DNA of 64,000 nucleotides from Aeromonas sanarellii (GCF_000820085.1 NZ_CDBN01000098.1:115685-179684), one strand, 5' to 3'; positions 49,845 through 58,696 are shown, numbered from the stretch's first letter. Notes: generated from the sequence alone by a model not told the origin. Translations and numbers: made by a program.

Positions 49845-50507
49845 TTAGGCCTCCGCCTTGTGGCCTTTTAGACGGGCCAGCTCGCGCTCAATCTCGTCGT
49901 TCAGCTCCAGCTCGCGGAACTGGGCCTCGAGGGACGGATTCTGCCCCAGGGTCGCCGCCTCCAGTTGGGCTTCCAGCTGATCGACCCGGTTCTGGAAGCC
50001 ATCGAAGCGGGCCACCAGCTCGTGCATGCGCTGGTTGTCCACCTGGGCACGGGCACGAATGCGGCTATGGGCGGTCTGCTCGCGCAGGGTCAGCATCTTC
50101 TGCTTCTCCCGCGCCTCGGTCAGCTTGGCCGCCAGCCGCTCGCTGTCGGCGGTGAGCTGGGCCAGCACCTCGGCCACCCGCGCCTTGTCCTCTTCCAGCC
50201 GCTCGCACTGCTTCATCTCCGCCAGCTTCTCGGTGAGGGCGGCACGGGCGAGATCCTCGCGGCCCTTCTGGATGGCGAGTTCGGCCTTGGCTGTCCACTC
50301 CTGGATCCGGTGGCGCAGCGCCTGCTGATGGCGCTCCAGCTGTTTCTGTTCGGCGATGACGCGGGCGGCCTGGGTCCTCATCTCGACCTGGACCTGCTCC
50401 ATCTCCTCGATCATCAGCCGCAGCATCTTCTCCGGCTCTTCGCTCTTGTCGAGCAGGCTGTGCAGGTTGGCATTGATCACGTCGGTCAGGCGGCTGAATA
50501 CGCTCAT
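49845..50507 (-). CDS. pspA: Phage shock protein A
   Basis: A 220-residue coiled-coil ESCRT-III-like protein that coats and protects the damaged inner membrane. MSVFSRLTDVINANLHSLLD is the amphipathic membrane-binding helix, and EDPEKMLRL-type residues follow (EEPEKMLRLMIEEMEQVQVE). The rest is long heptad-rich helix. The start at 50507 has AAGGAG upstream. A sigma-54 promoter lies 47-61 bp before it. No pspB or pspF is found beside it. Confidence 0.95.
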   Translation of the reverse strand: MSVFSRLTDVINANLHSLLDKSEEPEKMLRLMIEEMEQVQVEMRTQAARVIAEQKQLERHQQALRHRIQEWTAKAELAIQKGREDLARAALTEKLAEMKQCERLEEDKARVAEVLAQLTADSERLAAKLTEAREKQKMLTLREQTAHSRIRARAQVDNQRMHELVARFDGFQNRVDQLEAQLEAATLGQNPSLEAQFRELELNDEIERELARLKGHKAEA

Positions 50508-50553
50508 GGTCTGGCTCCTTGTTGATGGGATGTCACTCTCTTTCCATGACATT

Positions 50554-50568
50554 ACAAGAGCCGTGCCA
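50554..50568 (-). promoter_or_regulatory. Sigma-54 promoter of the psp operon
   Basis: The minus-strand TGGCACGGCTCTTGT matches the RpoN consensus TGGCACG-N4-TTGC at all but the last base. The GG and G at -24/-12 are correctly spaced, and pspA starts about 47 bp downstream. PspF-type activation is inferred. Confidence 0.8.
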
Positions 50569-50670
50569 GAATACTTTTTCCTTTTATTACATATAGATGA
50601 CTCTTGATGACGAGAATTGAAGGGACGCGATATGGCGAAAAAAGCCAACTACATGGTGATTTTCACCAAT

Positions 50671-50693
50671 AAAAAAGGGAGCCAGCGGCTCCC
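50671..50693 (-). terminator. Terminator of plsC
   Basis: GGGAGCC/GGCTCCC stem, followed on the minus strand by six T residues. Confidence 0.85.
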
Positions 50694-50710
50694 TCTCTCT
50701 GCAACCGGGT

Positions 50711-51439
50711 TCAAGCCGCCGGCCTATGGCCCAGCTTGCCATCCAGCTCCACCAGCTTGGCTTCCATCTTCTCCCGGCAGGTGTCGGACAACTCGCGGAT
50801 CCCGGCGGCGCCGTGCTCCTTACTGCACAGGGGGGGCAGCATCTCCAGCAGCACCTCGCCGTTGTCCCAGCGGTTCAGATCGATCTGACCGAAGTAGCTG
50901 GAGCAGACGATGGGCACCACGGGCACCTCGGCCTGCACTGCGGTATGGAAGGCCCCGGCCTTGAACGGCAGCAGGCCGCGACCCTGGGAGCGGGTCCCTT
51001 CCGGGAACATCCAGATGGAGGTGCCGCGATGCTTGATGCGATCCACCACCTGGCCTATGGTGCCGATGGCGCGGGAGCGGTTGGATCTGTCGATCAGCAC
51101 GTTGCCGGAGAGCCAGAAGATGAGGCCGAAGAAAGGCAGCCACAGCAGGCTCTTCTTGCCCACCGCCACCACGCCGGGGCGCACGGCACCGGTCACGGTG
51201 AAGATGTCGTAGTTGCTCTGATGGTTGCAGACGTAGACGGCCGGGCCCACCGACTTGACCTCCTCCGGAATGATCACCCGCACCTTGAGTCCGATCAGCG
51301 GGCAGACGGCGTGGTACATGCGGGCAAAGACATAGACGTTGTTGGGGTGGCGCGGGCGCACCAGACAGAGCAACAGGCCGAAGACGAACCAGAAGATGAG
51401 CAGCAGGGCCAGCAGCAGCACACGGGCAAGTTTGAGCAT
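50711..51439 (-). CDS. plsC: 1-acyl-sn-glycerol-3-phosphate acyltransferase
   Basis: A 242-residue membrane enzyme that makes phosphatidic acid. An N-terminal hydrophobic anchor (MLKLARVLLLALLLIFWFVF) is followed by the four acyltransferase blocks: NHQSNYD (H-x4-D), GNVLIDRSNR, FPEGTRS and VPIVCSSYFG. The length is near E. coli PlsC (245). Confidence 0.93.
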   Translation of the reverse strand: MLKLARVLLLALLLIFWFVFGLLLCLVRPRHPNNVYVFARMYHAVCPLIGLKVRVIIPEEVKSVGPAVYVCNHQSNYDIFTVTGAVRPGVVAVGKKSLLWLPFFGLIFWLSGNVLIDRSNRSRAIGTIGQVVDRIKHRGTSIWMFPEGTRSQGRGLLPFKAGAFHTAVQAEVPVVPIVCSSYFGQIDLNRWDNGEVLLEMLPPLCSKEHGAAGIRELSDTCREKMEAKLVELDGKLGHRPAA

Positions 51440-51603
51440 CGAACACCTCGGAATTTGACTCGGCGCAGTATACTGGTCCCCCTTTTAGCGAACAAGCGTT
51501 CGCCAGACAGAACCGACCAGCCTCGCACGTCCCCCTCCCCTTCCGGCTTGCCCCACCCGCCGTTGGTCGTTAGGATGTGCCCATCTTGATGAACGGGGCG
51601 AGC

Positions 51604-51984
51604 ATGATTCACCAACAACGCTGGGCGACACGACTCCTGCTGCTGGTCTGCCTGCTGGTGCTCAATTGCGCGGCCCAGCCGCTGGCCCGACTCGCCCTGC
51701 TTGATCACGCCATCAGCTGCCAGGCCCTGCCCTCCTCCGTGACGGCCGACGACCAGGCCGACAAGGCCAGCACCTCCAGCCCCCAGCCCAACGGTTGCCA
51801 GCTCAACGGCAAGTGGCTGAGTGCCGCCAGCCTGCTCTGCGTCGAGCAGCTGTTCTTCGCGGTGGCGCTGCTCATCGCCCTGCTGGCGCCGCTCTGGCGC
51901 TACACGCCGCCACTGCCGCCGCCACGGGCCGTCTCGCCCCCGGAACGACGACTCCACCTCACCCTCTGTGTCTGGCGGGAATGA
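51604..51984 (+). CDS. scsA: ScsA-like membrane protein (by position)
   Basis: A 126-residue protein, MIHQQRWATRLLLLVCLLVL..., with an N-terminal hydrophobic segment, a Cys-containing loop (ISCQALPS...NGCQLNG) and a second membrane helix (CVEQLFFAVALLIALLAPLW). It precedes scsB by 53 bp in the same direction. The first gene of Salmonella-type scs operons encodes such a small membrane protein. The identity rests mainly on position. Starts at 51577 and 51589 are in frame. 51604 is preferred for GGGGCGAG upstream. Confidence 0.55.
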   Translation: MIHQQRWATRLLLLVCLLVLNCAAQPLARLALLDHAISCQALPSSVTADDQADKASTSSPQPNGCQLNGKWLSAASLLCVEQLFFAVALLIALLAPLWRYTPPLPPPRAVSPPERRLHLTLCVWRE

Positions 51985-52037
51985 GTTCAGCCGCGTTGTT
52001 TCGTTAGCTGTCACTCATTTTTTGCGAGACCAAAAAC

Positions 52038-54077
52038 ATGTCAACTCTCTTCAAGGCGGTCCTGCTACTGGGCAGCCTGCTGTGGCAATCCAGTGGATTG
52101 GCCAGCGATACGGGGTGGCTCACCAGCCCCCGGAACGATCACGCCAGGGTCCGGCTGCAGGCCGACCGCAGCGCCCCTGACCACACCCGCATCCTGCTCG
52201 AGGTGGCCCTCGAATCCGGCTGGAAAACCTACTGGCACAGCCCGGGTGAAGGGGGCATAGCGCCCCGGATCCTGTGGGATCAGCCGGTCGGTGACTTCCA
52301 GTGGCACTGGCCCACGCCGCGCCCTTTCGAGGTGGCCGGGCTCAGCACCCAGGGCTATCAGGAGCAGGTGCGCTTCCCCCTGAGCCTCGACTACCCGGCC
52401 GGGCAGCCGCTCAAGGGCACCTTGCGCCTCTCCACCTGCAGCAATGTCTGCATCCTGACCGACTACCCCTTCACCCTGGCGGCGGATGGGCAGGCGCCGG
52501 CCGGTTTCGACTTCGCCTGGGCCCGGGCCATGAGCACGCTGCCCCAGCCCCTGCCCGCCGACACCCGGGTCGAGCTCGGCTACCAGCAAAACCAGCTGCA
52601 GCTGCGGGCCGAACGGGCGGATGGCTGGCAGTCGCCCACCCTCTTCATCGATGCGCTGGAGGGGGCCGAGTTTGGCAAGCCCGCGCTCGAGGTGAGCGGC
52701 ACCACCCTGATCGCCCGGGTGCCGGTGAGCGACGGCTGGCAGGGGGATGCGCCCGACTTGCGCGGTCAGTCCCTCGGCCTGCTGCTCACCAGCGGCGATC
52801 AGGCCTGGCAGACCCGCGCCCCCATCGCCGGGCCCATCGCCCTGCCGACCCAGCACCAGCCCCTCCTCTGGCTGCTGGGGGCGGCGCTGCTCGGCGGCCT
52901 CATCCTCAACCTGATGCCCTGCGTGCTGCCGGTGCTGGCCCTGAAGCTCGGCTCTGTGCTGCAACAGCAGGAGAGCGAACAGCGCCGGGTGCGCAGGCAG
53001 TTCCTGGCCGCCAGCGCCGGCATCCTCGCCTCCTTCTGGGTGCTGGCGGCCATGAGCAGCCTGCTGCGCGCGACCCAGGGGGCGGTCGGCTGGGGGATCC
53101 AGTTCCAGAGCGCCGGCTTCATCGGCTTCATGGTGGCGGTGACCTTGCTGTTTTGCGCCAACCTGCTGGGGCTGTTCGAAATCCGCCTGCCCAGCAATCT
53201 CAGCACTCGTCTCGCCACCCGCGGCGGCAAGGGTCTCGGTGGCCACTTCCTGCAGGGGAGCTTCGCCACCCTGTTGGCGACCCCCTGCTCGGCCCCCTTC
53301 CTCGGCACCGCGGTGGCGTTCGCGCTGGCGGCCCCCCTCGGCCAGCTCTGGCTCATCTTCACGGCCCTCGGGATTGGCATGAGCCTGCCCTGGCTGCTGG
53401 TGGCAGCCCTGCCGCGCCTCGCCCTCTGGCTGCCCAAACCGGGCCGCTGGATGGGGCACCTGCGCATCCTGCTCGGGCTGATGATGCTGGGCTCCAGCCT
53501 CTGGCTGGCGAGCCTGCTCGGCAACCATCTGGGCAGCACGACCACCGGCTGGCTGATGGTGGCCATGGTGCTGGCGCTGCTGATTGGCATCATTTGGCGT
53601 TACGGCATGCGCGGCTTCACCCTGGCCCTCTCCCTCTCGGCACTCATCGGCGGCGCCCTGTTGCTGGGGGGCGCCCTCACGGCGCAGGGGTCGGGCAGCA
53701 TAGACAGAGTCGCCTGGCAGCCCCTCTCCGAGCGGGCCATCGTCGAGGCGCTGGCCCAGCACAAGCGGGTCTTCGTGGACGTCACCGCCGACTGGTGCGT
53801 CACCTGCAAGGCCAACAAATACAACGTGCTGCTGCAGGGCGAGGTGCAGGAGGCCCTGTCCGCCCCGGACGTGGTGGCCCTGCGCGGCGACTGGAGCAGG
53901 CCGAGCGATGCCATCGCCGCCTTCCTGCGCCAGCGCGGCGCCGCCGCCGTCCCCTTCAACCAGATCTACGGGCCCGGCCTGCCCGAAGGGGAGAGCCTCT
54001 CCCCCCTGCTGGACAAGGCCGAGCTGCTCAACGTCTTGAACAAGGCCGGCCTCATCCAGCCCGGCCCCCATTTCTAA
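52038..54077 (+). CDS. scsB: ScsB: DsbD-like transmembrane thiol-disulfide reductase
   Basis: A 679-residue protein. A signal peptide (MSTLFKAVLLLGSLLWQSSG) leads a periplasmic N-terminal region with the cysteine pair CSNVC. A central membrane domain of about eight helices carries conserved cysteines (LMPCVLPVLALKLG and LLATPCSAPFLG). A C-terminal thioredoxin-like domain has DWCVTCKANKYN. It moves electrons from cytosolic thioredoxin to periplasmic partners, here surely ScsC. The N-terminal domain is larger than in DsbD, which fits ScsB. Confidence 0.9.
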   Translation: MSTLFKAVLLLGSLLWQSSGLASDTGWLTSPRNDHARVRLQADRSAPDHTRILLEVALESGWKTYWHSPGEGGIAPRILWDQPVGDFQWHWPTPRPFEVAGLSTQGYQEQVRFPLSLDYPAGQPLKGTLRLSTCSNVCILTDYPFTLAADGQAPAGFDFAWARAMSTLPQPLPADTRVELGYQQNQLQLRAERADGWQSPTLFIDALEGAEFGKPALEVSGTTLIARVPVSDGWQGDAPDLRGQSLGLLLTSGDQAWQTRAPIAGPIALPTQHQPLLWLLGAALLGGLILNLMPCVLPVLALKLGSVLQQQESEQRRVRRQFLAASAGILASFWVLAAMSSLLRATQGAVGWGIQFQSAGFIGFMVAVTLLFCANLLGLFEIRLPSNLSTRLATRGGKGLGGHFLQGSFATLLATPCSAPFLGTAVAFALAAPLGQLWLIFTALGIGMSLPWLLVAALPRLALWLPKPGRWMGHLRILLGLMMLGSSLWLASLLGNHLGSTTTGWLMVAMVLALLIGIIWRYGMRGFTLALSLSALIGGALLLGGALTAQGSGSIDRVAWQPLSERAIVEALAQHKRVFVDVTADWCVTCKANKYNVLLQGEVQEALSAPDVVALRGDWSRPSDAIAAFLRQRGAAAVPFNQIYGPGLPEGESLSPLLDKAELLNVLNKAGLIQPGPHF

Positions 54078-54087
54078 GGAGAATGCC

Positions 54088-54828
54088 ATGAACCTGCGTA
54101 CCCTGACCCTGTGTACCGCCCTGGTTGCCGGCGGCCTGAGCGCCCCACTGCTGCACGCCGCCCCCTTCACCCCGGAGCAGGAGGCCCGCATCAAGGAGCT
54201 CATTCGCGAGACTCTGGTGCAGAACCCGAAGATCCTGGACGAGGCGGCCGAATCCTGGGAGAAGCAGAACGCCGCCGCCCAGGAGGCCCAGCTCGGCGAC
54301 TTCATCAAGAGCAACCAGGAGGTGCTGTTCAACAGCGCCACCAGCCCGCGCCTGGGCACCAAGCACCCCAAGCTGACCCTGGTGCTGTTCACCGACTACA
54401 ACTGCCCCTACTGCAAGCAGTTCGATCCCCAGCTGACCCGGCTGCTCGAGGCCTATCCCGACGATCTGGGGCTGGTGATCAAGCTGCTGCCGTTCAAGGG
54501 GCAGACCTCCGCCAAGGCGGCCCAGTACAGCCTCACCCTGTGGCAGCAGGATCCGGCCCGCTTCCTCCCCCTGCACGACAAGCTGATGAGCAAGCAAGGG
54601 ATGCTGACCGAGGCGGACATCAACAAGGCGCTGGCGGCCACCGATAACCTGACCCTCAAGCCGGAAGGCAAGGCCACCGAGGAGCTGCGCAACAGCCTGC
54701 GCATCGGCACTCTTCTTGGCGTGCAGGGCACTCCGGCGACGCTTATCGGCAACCAGCTGGTGCCTGGCGCCATCTCGTATGACGAGCTGGAACGGCTGGT
54801 GAAGGCCGAGCTGGCCAGGCGGAGCTAA
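54088..54828 (+). CDS. scsC: ScsC: DsbA-family periplasmic thiol oxidoreductase
   Basis: A 246-residue protein with signal peptide MNLRTLTLCTALVAGGLSAP...HA. An N-terminal helical segment (FTPEQEARIKELIRETLVQN) is like the oligomerisation arm of ScsC-type isomerases. The thioredoxin fold has the active site CPYC in FTDYNCPYCKQFDPQL and the cis-Pro in GVQGTPATLIG. It lies 10 bp after scsB. In Salmonella ScsC confers copper tolerance. Confidence 0.9.
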   Translation: MNLRTLTLCTALVAGGLSAPLLHAAPFTPEQEARIKELIRETLVQNPKILDEAAESWEKQNAAAQEAQLGDFIKSNQEVLFNSATSPRLGTKHPKLTLVLFTDYNCPYCKQFDPQLTRLLEAYPDDLGLVIKLLPFKGQTSAKAAQYSLTLWQQDPARFLPLHDKLMSKQGMLTEADINKALAATDNLTLKPEGKATEELRNSLRIGTLLGVQGTPATLIGNQLVPGAISYDELERLVKAELARRS

Positions 54829-54831
54829 ACC

Positions 54832-55356
54832 ATGGTTGAGGATGTCGCTGTAAAGGCACCGCGCTGGCGACGCTGGGGCAAGGAGGCGCTCTGGCTGATG
54901 CTGATGGCGCTGGTCGTCTCCACCCTGCTGGATCTCTGGCGCGGCCCCAGCCTGCCGGCGGGGGCCATTGAGGCCCCCCTCACCCTGCAGGATGCCACCA
55001 CCACCAGCCTGGCCGAGCAGAGCCGGGGCAGGGCGCTGCTGGTCTACTACTGGGCCAGCTGGTGCGGCGTGTGCCGCTTCACCACCCCCACGGTTGAGCA
55101 GCTCTGGCAGGAAGGCGAGAACGTGCTGACGGTGGCCCTGCGCTCCGGCAACGCTGAACAGCTGAGTCAGGGGATGGGCAAGAAGGGGCTGACCTTCCCG
55201 ACCCACAACGACGAGTCGGGGGATCTGGCTGCCCGCTGGCAGGTGGGAGTCACCCCCAGCTTTCTCATCATCAGGGATGGGAAGCTGGTGAGCAGCACCA
55301 CGGGCTGGAGCAGCCGCTGGGGGCTCAAGCTGCGGCTGCTGTGGGCTCGCTGGTAA
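54832..55356 (+). CDS. scsD: ScsD: membrane-anchored TlpA-like thioredoxin
   Basis: A 174-residue protein. One N-terminal anchor (ALWLMLMALVVSTLLDLW) is followed by a thioredoxin domain with the active site CGVC in YYWASWCGVCRFTTP and the cis-Pro in GVTPSFLIIRDG. It starts 3 bp after scsC and is the last gene of the scs unit before a strong terminator. Confidence 0.88.
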   Translation: MVEDVAVKAPRWRRWGKEALWLMLMALVVSTLLDLWRGPSLPAGAIEAPLTLQDATTTSLAEQSRGRALLVYYWASWCGVCRFTTPTVEQLWQEGENVLTVALRSGNAEQLSQGMGKKGLTFPTHNDESGDLAARWQVGVTPSFLIIRDGKLVSSTTGWSSRWGLKLRLLWARW

Positions 55357-55378
55357 GCCGTCGCCACGCAAGGAATGC

Positions 55379-55411
55379 AAAGAGCCCGGTATCGCTACCG
55401 GGCTCTTTTTC
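55379..55411. terminator. Bidirectional terminator between scsD and the EF-hand gene
   Basis: AAAGAGCCCGGTA-like stem pairing with TACCGGGCTCTTT, with a T5 tail on the plus strand. Confidence 0.9.
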
Positions 55412-55430
55412 CATCTTGAGGCTGGCAAGC

Positions 55431-55862
55431 CTATTGTTGCGCGGGCGCCATCATCCCCTGCCCGAGCCTCCCCCTGGCGCTGGCCCGCTCGGCCTCGTCG
55501 AGCACACCATCGCCATTCTTGTCCATCTTGGTGAAAACGGCCTCATGACGCTCCATGAACTGTGCCTTGGTGGTGTCCTGCATCGGCCTCATGTTTCCCA
55601 TGTTCCCCATCTTGCCCGGCATGGCCTTGCCGGACTGCTGCATAGCCTCGTGCATCCTGGCCATGGCGGCCTCTCTCTCGGCCACCGACAGGGTGCCATC
55701 CTTGTCGGTGTCCTGCCGGGCGAAACGCTGCTCGGCTCTTTCCATGAACTGGGCCTTGGTAATATCCCCCTTCATGAACATCATGGGCTCGTCGAGGGGC
55801 TCCTCGGCGGCCAGGGCGGCGCCGCTCAACAACGCCAGGGACAGAAGATACTGTTTGAACAT
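55431..55862 (-). CDS. Periplasmic EF-hand protein
   Basis: A 143-residue protein with signal peptide MFKQYLLSLALLSGAALA. It has two EF-hand calcium loops, DTDKDGTLSVAE and DKNGDGVLDEAE. A Met-rich linker between them (KAMPGKMGNMGNMRPMQD) could bind copper(I). It is convergent with the scs operon. The Met-rich segment makes a link to copper handling possible but unproven. Confidence 0.8.
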   Translation of the reverse strand: MFKQYLLSLALLSGAALAAEEPLDEPMMFMKGDITKAQFMERAEQRFARQDTDKDGTLSVAEREAAMARMHEAMQQSGKAMPGKMGNMGNMRPMQDTTKAQFMERHEAVFTKMDKNGDGVLDEAERASARGRLGQGMMAPAQQ

Positions 55863-56135
55863 GGCTGTCTACTCCTTGTGATGGTCCGAGCCGGGTCCCG
55901 CTCCCCGGGACGGCCCGACGCCTCCTGTAGTGTAGCCCCGAGACGGTCACCCATCGGGAGGCGGATCCCAAGGCGCACCCGCCGCGCATTCCTCTGGTTA
56001 CTTTTCTTCCTATTCATGGCGATGGAGGGCGGTTTCCGTTAAAATCTCCGGTTTTTGCCGAGCCTGGTTTGCCGACGTTCCGCCACCAGGCCGACACAGG
56101 ATGAATTCCACCATGCCAGTGAGGCAGGATCCGTC

Positions 56136-56420
56136 ATGAACAACTACTTCCGGGTGTTGGGCGTCAAGTCCAACGCCAGTGAAAACGACATCAAAAAAGC
56201 CTATCGTCGGCTGTCGAACCAGTACCACCCCGACAAGCTGCACGGGGCGAGCGAAGAAGAGAAAGAGCAGGCAGCCCTCAGGCTGCACCAGGTAAAGCAG
56301 GCTTATGAAGTGCTGTCCGATCCGAAACAGCGGGCCGCCTTTATCAAGGATTTCAACAACGTCATCGTGACCGATCCCGCTGCTGCCATGCAGGAGATGT
56401 GGGACCAGTTCTACCCCTGA
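56136..56420 (+). CDS. Small J-domain (DnaJ) protein
   Basis: A 94-residue protein that is little more than a J domain: MNNYFRVLGVKSNASENDIK, then the HPD motif in NQYHPDKLHG and helix IV (AYEVLSDPKQRAAF). It lacks the Gly/Phe and zinc-finger regions of DnaJ, so it is a type III co-chaperone that should stimulate an Hsp70. AGGAT precedes the start. It leads a run of four closely spaced genes, suggesting that the following proteins are its clients or complex partners. Confidence 0.88.
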   Translation: MNNYFRVLGVKSNASENDIKKAYRRLSNQYHPDKLHGASEEEKEQAALRLHQVKQAYEVLSDPKQRAAFIKDFNNVIVTDPAAAMQEMWDQFYP

Positions 56421-56443
56421 GCCACCAGGCAAGAAGAGCGACT

Positions 56444-56974
56444 ATGCAAAAAAAATGGGACCAGGCACGGCTCAAGGCCCTGCAAAGCGATGCCAGCGAA
56501 AATATCGAATCCTACCGGGATCAGGACGACCCCAAGGGGCTCGAGCAGTTCACCGACCAGATGAAGGCCCTGCTGCTGGCCGACATGAGCATGCTGGAGT
56601 TCATGCCCGAATACCTGCCGCTCGCCCTCTATGGCCGGGTGCAGTTCCCCCCCAAGGCCAAGGGGCAGTGGAACAAGTGGCTCGCCAGCGGCGAGCAGCC
56701 CTCCTGGGACGAGTTCAAGGTGAGCGTCGGCTTCAACAACGCCGCCCTGCCGCTGGTCAAGGCGGTACGGGCCCAGAGCGAAGATCAGCTGATGGAAGCC
56801 TGCGCCGTGCTGTTTCTGCTCGACAACCCGCTGCCCCGCGGCAGCCACAGTGCCGATGACGACTATGAGCTGCGGGACGAGGACGAAGATGACGGGGAAG
56901 ATGCCGACGCCGACTATCATGGCGGTCAGGGCGAAGAAGACGATCAGGACATGTACGACGAAGTCCGTTTCTAA
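56444..56974 (+). CDS. Hypothetical protein with acidic tail (J-domain operon, gene 2)
   Basis: A 176-residue soluble protein starting MQKKWDQARLKALQSDASEN. The helical N-terminal two-thirds (FMPEYLPLALYGRVQFPPKA; SVGFNNAALPLVKAVRAQSE) are followed by about 35 residues that are mostly Asp and Glu (residues 135-172). It starts 23 bp after the J-domain gene, with GAAGAG upstream. I do not recognise the family. Confidence 0.75.
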   Translation: MQKKWDQARLKALQSDASENIESYRDQDDPKGLEQFTDQMKALLLADMSMLEFMPEYLPLALYGRVQFPPKAKGQWNKWLASGEQPSWDEFKVSVGFNNAALPLVKAVRAQSEDQLMEACAVLFLLDNPLPRGSHSADDDYELRDEDEDDGEDADADYHGGQGEEDDQDMYDEVRF

Positions 56975-56986
56975 TTGGGGCAAGGC

Positions 56987-57754
56987 ATGAGCAACAGTCT
57001 GATAGAAATTACCGCCATCGAGATCAAAGAGCTGGCCGTCATCGAGCCGAAGCAGGCCAGCGAGAAGTTCGAGCTGATCGCCAAGACCATGTCTGACGAC
57101 CAGCTGGCAGAAGTGATTGAAAACATTGATATCGTTACCCTGACCCAGATCAACGGCCAGCACGACATCTCCTTCCCCTCCATCATCTCCGAGCTGATGA
57201 CCCCGGAGCGGATCCGCGACATCGTCTGCCAGCAGCCGCTCTACTGGGAAGAGGCGATCAAGAACAACGCCGACGAGCTGCAGCAGCATACCTTCGACTT
57301 CCTCAACTACCTGATCCGCACCCAGGATAGCGAGGCCAAGCAGCGGGAGATCCTCGAGTGCGTCGCCGAGGATCCGGCCGGTCTCTTCTACCTCGCCATC
57401 CCCTTTATCGAGTTCTATCGCGGCGATCGCTATGAAGAGGACGAAGGCTATCGCGACGTGCTGCACGCCGAGGAGGAGGATCTCGAAGAGTCCCTGCGCT
57501 ACAGCGAGCGCCAGCAGGCCGAAGACAGCCACGACTACGCCCTGGACGACCCGCGCAGCCTCTTGATGCTCATTCGCGAGCTGGCCCCCGAGGTGGAGAA
57601 AGCCATCAAGTCGCTGCTGCGGAGCGAACACTCGACCTGGGACGGCATCATCAACAAGTTTGCCGCCGAGCTGGTGATGCAGGCCAAAGAGAAGAACAAG
57701 GTCGAGGAAGACGAGTACGGCGACGTCGACGACATGTTCAGCTTTCTGGATTAA
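56987..57754 (+). CDS. Hypothetical protein (J-domain operon, gene 3)
   Basis: A 255-residue acidic, helical, soluble protein starting MSNSLIEITAIEIKELAVIE. There is a highly charged segment (RYEEDEGYRDVLHAEEEDLE) around residues 145-175 and an acidic C-terminus (VEEDEYGDVDDMFSFLD). GGGGCAAGG lies just upstream of ATG 56987. The gap to gene 2 is 12 bp. The function is unknown. The helical content and acidic tail recall scaffold or chaperone-bound proteins. Confidence 0.78.
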   Translation: MSNSLIEITAIEIKELAVIEPKQASEKFELIAKTMSDDQLAEVIENIDIVTLTQINGQHDISFPSIISELMTPERIRDIVCQQPLYWEEAIKNNADELQQHTFDFLNYLIRTQDSEAKQREILECVAEDPAGLFYLAIPFIEFYRGDRYEEDEGYRDVLHAEEEDLEESLRYSERQQAEDSHDYALDDPRSLLMLIRELAPEVEKAIKSLLRSEHSTWDGIINKFAAELVMQAKEKNKVEEDEYGDVDDMFSFLD

Positions 57755-57765
57755 GGAGCCCATTC

Positions 57766-58668
57766 ATGCAGTTAGTCATTCGCGATGCCAACCAGGGCCC
57801 CTTTCTGACCCAGGTGCTGCGCTTTGGCCGCGACAATGAACGGCTGAGCGAGCAACAGCTGGCCGCCATCAAGGGCAAGGCGGTGCTGATGAGCCTCAAA
57901 TTCGCCGACAAGTACTACAACAAGTACAAGATGCACCTGCTGGAGCAGGCCGCCCACGACGTCATCGGCGTGGTGAGCCTGGGATTGCAGGAGCTATCCC
58001 AGCGGGATCCGGCCAAGGCGCTGGCCCTGTTGCAGGCACCGGAAGGCCCCATCAAGCCGTTCCAGAAGGGCTGGTCCATGCTCATCACCGTCAGCCCAAA
58101 GCAGGCTGGCAACAGCCTCTACGGTGACGTGGATGCCCGCCTGCTGGACAAGATCTCGAGCCCCCCCGATATCGAGGAGTGGCAAGGGTGGCAGGAGTAC
58201 GAAAAGGCGCTGGCCGAGCACAACAAGAGCCGGTTGATGGAGCTCATCGACCAACACTTCTTCGCCAGCGAGAGCGACCACCCCACCATGGAGGACAAGC
58301 TGGCCGAGGCCCTGCTCTACCGCATCCTCTGCGGCAAGGGCAGTGGCGCCGCCCCGCTCAAGGTGAAGCAGGATCTCAAGCGCAAACTGGCGAGGGAGAT
58401 TGAACTCGACGAGGCCTGGTTCGCCACCGACTATCTCGCCGCCCAGCTCGCCCTGATGCTGAGCGCGCTGCCCGCCGACATGGCCGCGGCCCTGCGCCAG
58501 GAGCTGAGCCCGGGCTTCGTGCCGAACCTGCTGCATACCCTCGGCTTTGTGCGCCAGTACCAGCAGCTGCAAAAAGAGGACGCCTCCCCGGAGAAGCTCG
58601 ACAACATGGAGATGCGCGCAGGTCTCAAGCACCCCCTGCTCGGCTGGCCGCTCTATCACGACTTCTGA
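57766..58668 (+). CDS. Hypothetical protein (J-domain operon, gene 4)
   Basis: A 300-residue soluble protein starting MQLVIRDANQGPFLTQVLRF, with AAGGAG upstream and an 11-bp gap to gene 3. It is mostly helical, without signal peptide or membrane segment. Conserved-looking stretches are KFADKYYNKYKMHLLEQAAH and MRAGLKHPLLGWPLYHDF. I do not recognise the family. The tight spacing ties it to the J-domain protein. Confidence 0.78.
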   Translation: MQLVIRDANQGPFLTQVLRFGRDNERLSEQQLAAIKGKAVLMSLKFADKYYNKYKMHLLEQAAHDVIGVVSLGLQELSQRDPAKALALLQAPEGPIKPFQKGWSMLITVSPKQAGNSLYGDVDARLLDKISSPPDIEEWQGWQEYEKALAEHNKSRLMELIDQHFFASESDHPTMEDKLAEALLYRILCGKGSGAAPLKVKQDLKRKLAREIELDEAWFATDYLAAQLALMLSALPADMAAALRQELSPGFVPNLLHTLGFVRQYQQLQKEDASPEKLDNMEMRAGLKHPLLGWPLYHDF

Positions 58669-58696
58669 TGACGGGTCTTTCCCTTCTGCGTATTCC

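Noticed and set aside
52065..54392. 775-codon open frame antisense to scsB and scsC
   Set aside because: It spans two real genes with clear active sites on the other strand. The translation is low-complexity Gln/Gly/Glu.
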